The notes below the pieces were generated by a model. That model was not told where the DNA came from and did not search any database. It worked only from the letters and a program-made list of their open reading frames with translations. A stretch of DNA of 38,579 nt from Actinomycetes bacterium. Its GTDB lineage: Bacteria > Actinomycetota > Acidimicrobiia > IMCC26256 > PALSA-610. This document shows, piece after piece, positions 31,821 to 38,579 of this stretch. The stretch lies in assembly GCA_025463905.1 (NCBI GenBank), contig JAODBJ010000021.1, positions 1-38,579 on the forward strand, written 5' to 3'. Every line of letters starts with the position of its first letter. The first letter of the stretch is position 1. The position numbers were made by a program, and so were the translations under genes.

Positions 31821-32872
31821 TGAGGGACGTTGCAGTTATCTCCTTTGCAGCGTCGGCCGTCGAGCGCGACGACCTGCAGAACGAAGTCGAGATGCTCACG
31901 CCGGTCATCCATGAGGCGGTCGGCAACTCGGGGATCGAGCGCACGGAGATCGGTTTCACGTGCTCGGGCAGTCTCGATTACATGCAGGGCGGCCCGTTCG
32001 CGTTTGTGTTGGGTCTCGACGCGGTCGGTGCGTGGCCGCCGATCCGCGAAAGCCATGTCGAAGCCGACGCGGCATGGGCGCTCTACGAGGCGTGGGTCGC
32101 AATCCAGATTGGGGAAGTCGACTCCGCACTCGTGTACGGGTTCGGGAAGTCTTCGTCGAGCGACATCTACGAAGTCATGTCCATGCAGTACGACCCGTAC
32201 TACATGTTGCCGCTGTGGCCGTCGATGATCGATGTCGCCGCGTTGCAAGCGCGCGACTACATGGAGTCGTCCGGGCGTACCGAACGCGACTTCGCCGAAG
32301 TGGCATCGCGGTCGCTGGGGAACGCGAAGTCGACTCCCTATGCGATCAGCGCCCGCGACGCGAGCGTCGAGGAACTGCTCGGTGCGCCCATGGTCAACGA
32401 CCCGCTCCGCGCGCACGACATCTTCAAGCCGTGCGATGGCGCGGCCGCGGTCGTGCTTGCCGCCGGTGACCTTGCCCGGTCGGTCTGCGCGCGGCCGGCA
32501 TGGATTCGCGGTATCGACCACCGGATCGAGCCGCACGCACTCGGTGTGCGCGACCTGTCTATTTCGGTATCGACAAAGGACGCGGCGCAGCGGGCCGGGG
32601 CCGGCAAGGACAAGATCGACGTCGCCGAACTGCACGCGCAGTTCAGCTCCGAAGAGTTGATCCTGCGCGACGCGATCGGTGTGAACGGCAACACGCGGGT
32701 CAACCCGTCGGGTGGCGCCCTCGCCGCGAACCCCATCATGGCGGCGGGCCTCATCCGCATCGGCGAGGTCGCGAAGCGCATCACTGCCGGTGAAGCCGAT
32801 CGGGGCCTCGCGCACGCGACGTCCGGACCGTGCATGCAACAGAACCTCGTGTGCGTCTTGGAGGGTGAGTAA
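31820..32872 (+). CDS. Thiolase-fold protein, lipid-transfer (Ltp4) type
   Basis: A 350-residue thiolase-superfamily protein. The C-terminal thiolase segment is NPSGGALAANPIMAAGLIRIGE, where a standard thiolase has GHP; here it is ANP. By eye the nucleophilic Cys near residue 90 is also missing (the region reads VEADAAWALYEAW). It is therefore not a normal beta-ketothiolase and may act as an aldolase, a regulator or a structural subunit. Its position after a DUF35 protein and before another thiolase-fold gene resembles mycobacterial Rv3521-ltp4-ltp3. ATG at 31820 overlaps the upstream stop. Confidence 0.8.
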   Translation: MRDVAVISFAASAVERDDLQNEVEMLTPVIHEAVGNSGIERTEIGFTCSGSLDYMQGGPFAFVLGLDAVGAWPPIRESHVEADAAWALYEAWVAIQIGEVDSALVYGFGKSSSSDIYEVMSMQYDPYYMLPLWPSMIDVAALQARDYMESSGRTERDFAEVASRSLGNAKSTPYAISARDASVEELLGAPMVNDPLRAHDIFKPCDGAAAVVLAAGDLARSVCARPAWIRGIDHRIEPHALGVRDLSISVSTKDAAQRAGAGKDKIDVAELHAQFSSEELILRDAIGVNGNTRVNPSGGALAANPIMAAGLIRIGEVAKRITAGEADRGLAHATSGPCMQQNLVCVLEGE

Positions 32873-32874
32873 TC

Positions 32875-34041
32875 GTGGCTGCCGAACGTTGCGCCGTCGT
32901 CGGGGTCGGCCAGACCCGTCACCGTTCCGCGCGCAAAGACGTGTCGATGGCCGGCCTCGTGCGCGAGGCCGCCGTCGAAGCGCTCGAGGACGCGGGGATG
33001 ACCTGGTCCGACATCGACGCCCTCGTTGTCGGCAAAGCCCCCGACATGTTCGAGGGCATTGCGATGCCGGAGCTGTACCTCGCCGACGCGCTCGGCGCCG
33101 TGGGCAAGCCGATGATTCGTGTGCACACCGCCGGCAGTGTCGGCGGCTCCACCGCGATCGTCGCCGCCAAGCTCGTCGAGGCCGGTGTGCACGAACGTGT
33201 GCTCACCGTCGCGTTCGAGAAGCAGTCGGAGAGCAACGCAACGTGGGGCTTGTCGGTGCCGATGCCGTTCGCGCCGCCCCTCGTGGCCGGCGCCGGCGGC
33301 TACTTCGCGCCACTCATCCGGGCCTACATTTCGCGTTCGGGTGCACCCCGCCACATCGGCCACCTGGTCGCGGTCAAGGACCGGCGCGCCGCGTTGCGCA
33401 ACCCGAAGGCACACCTGCACCTCCCCGACATCGACCTGAAAATGGTGGAGGAATCCTTCCTGCTCTGGGACCCGCTCCGTTATCTCGACACGTGCCCGTC
33501 GTCTGATGGCGCGATGGCGATGGTGCTCGGCTCTGAGCGCGTCGCCGACGCGTCGGCCGGGCCGGTCGCGTGGGTGCACGGCATGGCGCTGCGTAGTGAA
33601 CCGACGATGTTCGCCGGGCGTGACCAGATCAACCCGCAGGCGGGGCGCGATTGCGCTCAGGACCTTTACCGGCAGGCCGGTATCACCGACCCGCGCCGCG
33701 ACTTCGACTGCGCCGAGGTGTACGTGCCGTTCTCGTGGTACGAGCCGATGTGGCTCGAGAACCTCGGGTTCTGCGAACTCGGCGAGGGGTGGAAGCTCAC
33801 CGAAGCTGGCGCGACAGGTCCCGACGGCGACATCCCGTGGAACATGTCGGGCGGCGTGTTGTCGTCGAACCCCATCGGCGCGTCGGGCATGGTGCGCTTC
33901 GGTGAGGCCGCACAACAGGTGCGTCGGCGCGCGGGCGACTACCAGGTGGAACTGAAGACCGGAAAAGCGCTCGGCCACGCGTACGGCGGCGGCTCCCAGT
34001 TCTTCAGCATGTGGGTCGTCGGTAGTGACAAGCCCCAGTGA
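32875..34041 (+). CDS. Thiolase-fold protein, lipid-transfer (Ltp3) type
   Basis: A 388-residue thiolase-superfamily protein starting CAVVGVGQTRHRSARKDVSM. The position of the nucleophilic Cys reads RVHTAGSVGGSTA, without Cys, and the C-terminal segment is NMSGGVLSSNPIGASGMVRFGE with NP in place of HP. It is probably the second chain of a complex with the preceding Cys-less protein and the DUF35 protein. GTG lies two bases after the upstream stop. It overlaps the SnoaL-like start (GTGA). Confidence 0.82.
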   Translation: MAAERCAVVGVGQTRHRSARKDVSMAGLVREAAVEALEDAGMTWSDIDALVVGKAPDMFEGIAMPELYLADALGAVGKPMIRVHTAGSVGGSTAIVAAKLVEAGVHERVLTVAFEKQSESNATWGLSVPMPFAPPLVAGAGGYFAPLIRAYISRSGAPRHIGHLVAVKDRRAALRNPKAHLHLPDIDLKMVEESFLLWDPLRYLDTCPSSDGAMAMVLGSERVADASAGPVAWVHGMALRSEPTMFAGRDQINPQAGRDCAQDLYRQAGITDPRRDFDCAEVYVPFSWYEPMWLENLGFCELGEGWKLTEAGATGPDGDIPWNMSGGVLSSNPIGASGMVRFGEAAQQVRRRAGDYQVELKTGKALGHAYGGGSQFFSMWVVGSDKPQ

Positions 34042-34451
34042 CGACGTTCCGCGCCGCGGAACGAGCGCGGGAGTTGCTGACGCTCGCAGGGGAGATGCGG
34101 GTCGACGAGATGCTCGAGTATTTCGCGCCTGACGTCGTCATGGAGTTGCCGTACGCGCCGGGGAAGATGGCCCGGCGCTACGACGGCTTCGAAGCGGTCT
34201 CCGGATTCATGGCCTTCGCCCGAAATGCGTTCTCGTCGTTCACGATGACGATCGACGCCCTGCATGAGACCACCGACCCCCTCCTCGTGATCGCCGAGCA
34301 CCACAGCGACGGGATCGTGGCCGAAAATGGCCGCCCGTACCGGAACCGGTATGTGACCTTCATCCACTTCGACGACGGCGGCCGGGTGGTCGCCTGGCGG
34401 GAGCATTACGACCCCGGTGTGGTGGTCCGGGCGTTCCGGGCTTCCCCGTAA
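34038..34451 (+). CDS. SnoaL-like/NTF2-fold protein
   Basis: A 137-residue protein with the cone-shaped NTF2 fold pattern: RARELLTLAGEMRVDEMLEYFAPDVVMELPYAP, a middle ISALHE-like strand (MTIDALHETTDPLLVIAEH) and FIHFDDGGRVVAWREHYDPG. The fold includes ketosteroid isomerase, and SnoaL-like proteins are common in steroid and polyketide clusters. The catalytic residues of ketosteroid isomerase cannot be assigned with confidence. It is translationally coupled to the thiolase-fold gene. Its TAA stop directly abuts the next operator. Confidence 0.78.
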   Translation: MTTFRAAERARELLTLAGEMRVDEMLEYFAPDVVMELPYAPGKMARRYDGFEAVSGFMAFARNAFSSFTMTIDALHETTDPLLVIAEHHSDGIVAENGRPYRNRYVTFIHFDDGGRVVAWREHYDPGVVVRAFRASP

Positions 34452-34452
34452 T

Positions 34453-34466
34453 GAGAACGTGTTCTA
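34453..34466. promoter_or_regulatory. KstR-type operator GAGAACGTGTTCTA
   Basis: Matches AACNNGTT with AGAAC/GTTCT symmetry. One outer base departs from TNNAACNNGTTNNA. It overlaps the likely TAAAAT -10 (34465-34470), which ends 6 bases before GTG 34477. Confidence 0.72.
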
Positions 34467-34470
34467 AAAT
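34465..34470 (+). promoter_or_regulatory. Likely -10 element (TAAAAT) of the Rieske oxygenase
   Basis: A near-consensus hexamer ending 6 bases before the GTG start. The overlap with the operator predicts direct repression. Confidence 0.58.
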
Positions 34471-34476
34471 CATCGT

Positions 34477-35436
34477 GTGACCCGTCGCTTCCCGTTCCCC
34501 ATCCCGTTCGGTTGGTTCCAAGTGGCCTACCCCGAGGACCTGGAACCGGGTGAGGTGACCGCGTTGAAATACTGGGCGCGCGAGCTCGTGTTGTGGCGAG
34601 ACCACGACGGCGCGTTCCACCTGCAGGACGCGTACTGCCCCCACCTCGGCGCGCACCTCGGTGTCGGCGGCAAGGTCGACGGCGCGCAACTCGAGTGCCC
34701 GTTCCACGGTTGGAAGTTCGACGGCGACGGCGCGTGCACGAACATTCCGTACAGCCAACGCACCAACAAGCGGGCGCGCGTGCGCACGTACCCGACGATC
34801 GAACGCAACGGCTTCGTACTCGCGTGGTACCACCCGCACGAAGAACCTCCGCAGTGGGACATCCCGTTGATCCCCGAGGTCGGCAAACCGGAGTGGAGCG
34901 ACTACTACAAGTCGGCGTACATCATCCGTACGATCCCGCAGGAGATGTCGGAGAACGGCGTCGACCCCGCGCACTTCCGGTTCGTGCACGGCACCGACGA
35001 AGTCGCGCAGATGGAGTCGTACAACACCGACGGTGCGTGTTCCGAGATGTTGTCGAAGCAGGCGTACGTGACGCCGCGCGGCGTCACGTGGGGACGCATC
35101 GACGTGTGGAACCACGGCCCGGGTTTCTCACGCATCTGGTTTTCCGGCATCGTCGACGCGCTCAACATCGCGACGACGACACCCATCGACCACGACCACA
35201 CGCACATCCGGTTCAACTTCGCCGTGCGCAAGTTCGACGACGAGAAGATGACGTCCAGCGTCGCCGACGCGTTCGTGAAAGAGATCAACAAGCAGGTGCA
35301 GGAAGACACCCCCATCTGGGAGAACAAGCGCTTCCTGCCCGTGCCCGCGCTCTCCGACAGCGACGGCCCGATCATCAAGTTCCGCAAGTGGTACAGCCAG
35401 TTCTACGCCGAGCCCTACGAGGTTGGCGTCGGCTGA
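34477..35436 (+). CDS. Rieske non-heme iron oxygenase, KshA/DAF-36-like
   Basis: A 319-residue oxygenase subunit. The Rieske cluster ligands are Cys54, His56, Cys74 and His77 (CPH and CPFHGW). The mononuclear iron ligands are in DPAHFRFVH: Asp163 near the bridge, His166 and His171. The motif CPHLGAHLGVGG and the ending KWYSQFYAEPY resemble KshA (steroid 9-alpha-hydroxylase) and the DAF-36/Neverland steroid oxygenases. It is about 65 residues shorter than KshA (Rv3526), so the exact position oxidised is open. It would need a reductase; none lies nearby except possibly the one at 16228. The KstR-type operator right before the start supports a steroid substrate. Confidence 0.83.
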   Translation: MTRRFPFPIPFGWFQVAYPEDLEPGEVTALKYWARELVLWRDHDGAFHLQDAYCPHLGAHLGVGGKVDGAQLECPFHGWKFDGDGACTNIPYSQRTNKRARVRTYPTIERNGFVLAWYHPHEEPPQWDIPLIPEVGKPEWSDYYKSAYIIRTIPQEMSENGVDPAHFRFVHGTDEVAQMESYNTDGACSEMLSKQAYVTPRGVTWGRIDVWNHGPGFSRIWFSGIVDALNIATTTPIDHDHTHIRFNFAVRKFDDEKMTSSVADAFVKEINKQVQEDTPIWENKRFLPVPALSDSDGPIIKFRKWYSQFYAEPYEVGVG

Positions 35437-35481
35437 CGTGCGATTCTCGGCAACGCGCCCGGGGCCGTGGTCACGGATTGG

Positions 35482-36054
35482 TCACGCACCGAAAACGAGT
35501 GCACCCAGTTTCGTTGCGGCGTCCTCTTGCATCCCGGGCGTGACGTGGGCTGCATAGGTCGAGTGTGATTGCGACCTCGCTGTGCCCGAGCCGATCGGCC
35601 CTGACCTTGGCGGCGATGGCAGCGGCAAGTCCCAGCGTGGCGTGGCTGTGGCGCACGTCGTGCAGGCGGATCCGTGGAAGACCAGCTTCGATTACGAGGC
35701 GTTCGAAGTCGCGAGTGACGGCGTTAGGCCGCACGGGCTCCCCGGTTTCCTGCGTGAAGATGTACCCGCTATCGACCCACGCTGCGCCCATGCGAGACGT
35801 TCTTCGAGTTGTGCCGGACGGTGTGTTCGCAGAATGGAAACTGTCGCTTCGTCTAGCGCGACGACGCGAACCCTGTCTGACTTTGGCGTCGCTTCATGGA
35901 TTCGACCGGCGACCGGTACGTGCGATCGCCGAACGGCGATCTGTGCGGCGTCGAGATTGAGATCCGTCCAGTTGAGCCCACACAACTGCCCGCGGCGCAA
36001 TCCAGTGGTCGCGGCGGTTACGCAGAGTGCATGAAGTCGCTCGCCGACTTCGGT
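35482..36054 (-). pseudogene. Decayed tyrosine recombinase (phage-type integrase)
   Basis: Three fragments in different frames on the minus strand add up to the catalytic half of an integrase. From about 36054 the first reads ERLHALCVTAATTGLRRGQL, with the first catalytic Arg. A one-base loss near 35789 shifts to WVDSGYIFTQETGEPV, then LHDVRHSHATL with the HxxR box, and LGHSEVAITLD. A two-base loss near 35558 (GACACC expected, GACC present) then shifts out of frame just before the catalytic Tyr: the other frame continues TYAAHVTPGMQEDAATKLGA to a stop at 35482-35484. The N-terminal DNA-binding domain is not recognisable. A former mobile element is inferred; no attachment site was found. Confidence 0.8.
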
Positions 36055-36155
36055 TCGCCGCGGCGACACTCCCCGCGATCTCGACGACGATCTTCTACGA
36101 GTGCGAACACACCGTGTTCGCGTGGTGGGAGATCGACGGTATCTATCCGCAGGAG

Positions 36156-36575
36156 CTATGCAGCGTGCCAGGTCATCCCGCAATGCTTGCAATGCAGCTC
36201 CTGTACTTTCTCCTTGCGAGACAGGCCCGTCGCGAAGATCGACAGACCGGCGGTGAGAACCGCGCCCGTCGCCTTGGCTCCACTAATACCTTTCTTCTGC
36301 TTCACCTCTTTCACGGAGACTTTGCCAAGCGTTCCGCAGTGAGGGCACGAGATCGCCTTTGTGCCCCGAGCGGATGACTGCGGCAGCGATGGTCGGCCCG
36401 GTGCTGGCGGGTTCGGCGCGGTCGGCGCGACCCATGTCTCGGTCGCTGGCGGCGGCGGCGGTGCGGCGATGGCACTGTCGGCACCGTTCAAGAATTCGTT
36501 GCACCAACGGCACTTGACCGCAGCGGCCTTGATCGTCTCGGCGCAAAATGGGCACGCGCATTCGTCCGGTTCCAT
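36156..36575 (-). CDS. Zinc-ribbon protein, function unknown
   Basis: A 139-residue protein. The N-terminal zinc ribbon has the pattern ACPFCAETIK then KCRWCNEFL. A Pro/Ala linker follows, then SCPHCGTLGK, a hydrophobic stretch (AKATGAVLTAGLSIFATGL) and a final HCKHCGMTWH. Three CxxC pairs plus a CRWC suggest two zinc sites, the second split by the hydrophobic segment. Such proteins occur in phage-related and stress loci, and this one lies next to an integrase remnant. The ATG is supported by AAGGTG five bases ahead. The 278 bases beyond it, up to the LuxR gene, hold only an inverted repeat. Confidence 0.78.
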   Translation of the reverse strand: MEPDECACPFCAETIKAAAVKCRWCNEFLNGADSAIAAPPPPPATETWVAPTAPNPPAPGRPSLPQSSARGTKAISCPHCGTLGKVSVKEVKQKKGISGAKATGAVLTAGLSIFATGLSRKEKVQELHCKHCGMTWHAA

Positions 36576-36699
36576 CGGTCACCTTTCCCCACTGCTTCGG
36601 ATCGCTGCGGAAGTTACTCGGCGCTGCGACGCGAACGACCCCGACGCATCCTTTGGGGCAACGGTGGGCTGCCTCGAGAAGGGGCTACGGCGGGGTCGT

Positions 36700-36742
36700 C
36701 GTATCGGTGGGGGCGGGCGTACGGGGCAGCGAATCCGATACG
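36700..36742. repeat. Inverted repeat CGTATCGG / CCGATACG
   Basis: Eight-base arms at 36700-36707 and 36735-36742 with a 27-base loop, in the otherwise featureless gap between the zinc-ribbon and LuxR genes. It could be a terminator for the LuxR gene or a remnant of the mobile element. Confidence 0.5.
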
Positions 36743-36853
36743 AAGCTGCCGGTTGCCTCACCGAGTGACCCATCGTCACGGTGTGAACCGCCCCGGGTTC
36801 TGCACAGGCCCATTCCGAACTTGCGTGACAGAGCGCGCCCCAGCCGCGATCGT

Positions 36854-37510
36854 TCACGCCGGTTCGGGTTTGGCGCGGTGGACGAAGGCCCCGGACCGAT
36901 GTACGTAGTTGGTGGCTTCGACCCGGTTGCGGAGCCCAAGTTTGTTGAAGATCTCCCGCAGGTAGCCCTTGACCGTTTCGAGGCTGAGGTAGAGCGCGGC
37001 GGCGATCTCGCGGTTGGAGAGTCCTTCGGCGACGAGGACCAGCACCTGGCTTTCACGTTCCGTCAGCCCGTCGTCCTTGCCGGGCCACGTGAGTTCTGCG
37101 CTTGCCGGTTTCGGTGATGACGTCGCGGCGACAACGGGTTCTCCGGCGGCGACCCGAACAATCGCCGCCGCGATCTGGTCACCGGACAGCGCCTTCGAAA
37201 TGAATCCCGCTGCGCCTGCGGCGCGCCCTTCAGCGATGACGTCGGGACCGAGATCAAGGGAGAACATGGCGACGTAGGTAATGCCGGATTCGATGGCGAG
37301 CGCCCGCAAGGCGGGCGCGGCAATGCCGACGCGCCCGTAGGTGTCGTACAGCGCGACATCGACGGGCGTCTCGATGGGTTCCCCGATGACGACGCGGTCA
37401 CAGACGCTCAGCCAATCGGGGAACCGGCTCAGCAGCTGAGCAACGCCGGCGACGATCAGGTCGTAGTCGTTGACCGCGGCAACTCGGACGCGGCGCGCAC
37501 CGTCAGCCAT
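36854..37510 (-). CDS. NarL/LuxR-type response regulator with degenerate receiver
   Basis: A 218-residue regulator. The receiver domain has VAAVNDYDLIVAG, where the usual acidic pair is Asn-Asp, a possible phospho-acceptor Asp56 (VALYD) and Lys in FISKAL. The C-terminal LuxR helix-turn-helix reads LTERESQVLVLVAEGLSNREIAA with LETVKGYLREIFNKL. The weak acidic pocket makes phosphorylation doubtful. No kinase is adjacent. It is divergent from the Asp23 operon, and palindromes lie between them, so it may control that operon. ATG at 37510. Confidence 0.84.
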   Translation of the reverse strand: MADGARRVRVAAVNDYDLIVAGVAQLLSRFPDWLSVCDRVVIGEPIETPVDVALYDTYGRVGIAAPALRALAIESGITYVAMFSLDLGPDVIAEGRAAGAAGFISKALSGDQIAAAIVRVAAGEPVVAATSSPKPASAELTWPGKDDGLTERESQVLVLVAEGLSNREIAAALYLSLETVKGYLREIFNKLGLRNRVEATNYVHRSGAFVHRAKPEPA

Positions 37511-37527
37511 GGGCTTTGTATAACCGG

Positions 37528-37547
37528 CGGGTTTTGCAAGTAACCCG
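37528..37547. promoter_or_regulatory. Inverted repeat CGGGTT / AACCCG
   Basis: Six-base arms with an 8-base spacer, starting 18 bases from the LuxR-type start and within the divergent promoter region. A candidate operator. Confidence 0.45.
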
Positions 37548-37550
37548 TCG

Positions 37551-37568
37551 ACCCCCCGATCGGGGGGT
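37551..37568. promoter_or_regulatory. Perfect 18-bp palindrome ACCCCCCGATCGGGGGGT
   Basis: Perfect symmetry, in the divergent promoter between the LuxR-type regulator and the Asp23 operon, 97 bases before the Asp23 start. It could be a regulator site or a cruciform-forming element. Confidence 0.6.
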
Positions 37569-37664
37569 ACTGCGCGCCATGTGGATAGTCCTTCCAGGCC
37601 GTGGGTAGCGGCAGCATCGTCAAACGATCAGCAGCTCGCACGCACTCAAATGAAGGAGACGCAG

Positions 37665-38159
37665 GTGTCCGTCACGACGACAGAAGGCGGCAACGCCGGT
37701 CAGACCGCCACACCTCCGCCGGCGACTCGGCCGTCATCGAACATGCCGGCGAAACGTTCCGAACTCATCAGCGATCAGGGCAAGACCTCGATCGCTGATT
37801 CCGTCGTCGCGAAGATCGCCGGGCTGGCCGGCCGCGAGGTCTCGGGTGTTCACGACATGGGCACCGGTGTGACGCGTGCCTTCGGCTTGGTCAAGGAGAA
37901 GCTCCCGATCGGCAGCAACGACCCGTCGCCCGCGCGCGGGGTGAAGGTCGAGGTGGGCGAACGTCAAGCGGCGGTCGATCTCGACATCGTGATCGAGTAC
38001 GGCGCAGCGATCGTCGACGTCGCTGAGTCGATCCGTCGCAACGTGATCAGCAAGGTCGAAGCCATGACCGGCCTCGAGGTGACCGAAGTCAACGTCACCG
38101 TCGACGACGTGTACCTGGGTGAGTCGACGGACGGCAACGAAGAACCTCGCGTCCAGTGA
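37665..38159 (+). CDS. Asp23/Gls24 family envelope stress response protein
   Basis: A 164-residue protein. A flexible N-terminus rich in Thr, Pro and Ala precedes the Asp23 domain: TSIADSVVAKIAGLAGREVSGVHDMG, then VDLDIVIEYGAAIVDVAESIRRNVISKVEAMTGLEVTEVNVTVDDV (read in parts). Asp23 proteins form membrane-associated assemblies linked to alkaline or envelope stress. GTG at 37665 is chosen over the upstream ATG at 37650 because AAGGAG lies 6 bases before it. It is coupled to the next gene by GTGA. Confidence 0.87.
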   Translation: MSVTTTEGGNAGQTATPPPATRPSSNMPAKRSELISDQGKTSIADSVVAKIAGLAGREVSGVHDMGTGVTRAFGLVKEKLPIGSNDPSPARGVKVEVGERQAAVDLDIVIEYGAAIVDVAESIRRNVISKVEAMTGLEVTEVNVTVDDVYLGESTDGNEEPRVQ

Positions 38160-38482
38160 ACGACGCAAGAGATCCCGAGGTTCTGCGAGCGCTCGCCGCT
38201 CGGATCGACGCGGCGCCTTCGGTGGCGCGCCGATCCGGCGGCGTCCTCGGCACTGCGGCGGCGTATCTGCCCGGTGAGCGCATCGAGGGACTCCGGGTCC
38301 GTGACGGCATCCGCCTCGAGGTGCACGTCGTCATGCGTTGGGGCAGCAAGGTCGACGACGTCGAACGCGACATCCTGGAGGCGATCGGTTCCTTGTGGCC
38401 GCCGACTGCAGTCGATGTGGTCATCGACGACATCGCGTTGTCCGGTACCCACGAACGCGGCACCGACGTGATGTGCCGGTGA
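38156..38482 (+). CDS. Asp23-operon small protein, function unknown
   Basis: A 108-residue soluble protein with LEVHVVMRWGSKVDDVERDILEAIGSL and AVDVVIDDIAL, an alternating helix-strand pattern like a shortened Asp23 fold. It may be a diverged paralog of the preceding gene, but identity is too low to be sure by eye. GTG at 38156 overlaps the Asp23 stop, and its stop overlaps the next start. Confidence 0.75.
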   Translation: MNDARDPEVLRALAARIDAAPSVARRSGGVLGTAAAYLPGERIEGLRVRDGIRLEVHVVMRWGSKVDDVERDILEAIGSLWPPTAVDVVIDDIALSGTHERGTDVMCR

Positions 38483-38579
38483 AGGCCGTGCGCATGTCGG
38501 TCGGTGACGCCGCCGCGATCCTCGACGTGGCCTCGGATGCCTCCGCGACCGAAATCCAGGCCGCATTTCGGCGAGTCAT
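38479..38579 (+). CDS. J-domain-like protein (3' truncated by window)
   Basis: Only the first 33 codons are present. MSVGDAAAILDVASDASATEIQAAFRR resembles the first two helices of a J domain (the pattern ILxVxxxAsxxEIxxAFRR), so a DnaJ-type co-chaperone or a J-like domain is likely. The HPD motif would lie beyond the window. GTG overlaps the previous stop (GTGA). Confidence 0.5.
   Translation, partial: MKAVRMSVGDAAAILDVASDASATEIQAAFRRV

Noticed and set aside
36548-37117. Plus-strand frame of 189 residues across the intergenic gap and LuxR gene
   Set aside because: Its second half is antisense to a clear LuxR-type regulator, and the first half has no recognisable protein features.
1-38579. 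CRISPR arrays, IS elements and complete prophage
   Set aside because: No regularly spaced repeats, transposase genes or phage structural genes were seen; only the integrase remnant at 35482-36054 suggests mobility.

Overview
The window is GC-rich, uses many GTG starts, couples genes tightly through ATGA/GTGA overlaps, and carries actinobacterial families: a PimB-type mannosyltransferase cluster, an F420-type LLM oxidoreductase, an ArsA-like ATPase beside a SRPBCC protein, and KstR/Ipd/Ltp-type steroid genes. This fits an Actinomycetota genome. A deep lineage such as Acidimicrobiia is my guess from gene content, not something the sequence proves. No tRNA, rRNA or CRISPR array was found, and no gene-free stretch exceeds 300 bases.

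Layout. 1-5780: the 3' end of a form II CoxL-type molybdenum hydroxylase with an SDR, a minus-strand pair resembling the mycobacterial ring C/D genes ipdF and fadE30, then an SDR and a VOC protein. 5807-9796: a two-domain family III CoA-transferase divergent from an ACMSD-like amidohydrolase, then a lipoprotein. 9890-11333: a VOC protein, a MerR regulator and an easily missed 59-residue gene. 11421-16145 (minus): an operon of ADP-forming acyl-CoA synthetase, enoyl-CoA hydratase, Ltp2-like aldolase and DUF35 partner, divergent from a ferredoxin-reductase-like flavoprotein and an MFS transporter. 18772-23968: mannosyltransferase, membrane protein, SRPBCC, ArsA-like ATPase, small helical protein, ROK kinase and LLM oxidoreductase. 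23937-35436: a KstR-like TetR repressor divergent from ipdC, a PLP lyase, a membrane protein, a thioesterase, an EchA19-like hydratase divergent from an acyl-CoA ligase, a tandem DUF35 protein, two thiolase-fold proteins, a SnoaL-like protein and a Rieske oxygenase. 35482-36575: a decayed integrase and a zinc-ribbon protein. 36854-38579: a LuxR-type regulator divergent from an Asp23 operon that runs off the end.

How it works together. Most of the window reads as steroid (cholesterol-like) catabolism: side-chain activation and beta-oxidation (ligase, hydratase, thiolase-fold proteins), aldolytic side-chain removal (Ltp2-like with DUF35), ring hydroxylation (Rieske) and ring C/D degradation (IpdF, FadE30, IpdC-like). 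Four sites matching or nearly matching the KstR operator pattern TNNAACNNGTTNNA lie in front of the repressor/ipdC pair, echA19-like/ligase pair and Rieske gene. A second palindrome, TGACGTGYGYGTCA, lies in two other divergent promoters and suggests another regulon.

Two cross-cutting features deserve attention. Many starts follow a TANNNT hexamer by 6-9 bases, the signature of leaderless transcripts, and in three places the upstream stop codon is part of that hexamer. Three tiny ORFs beginning M(S/N)ERSE sit between co-directional genes and end in an overlap with the next start codon.
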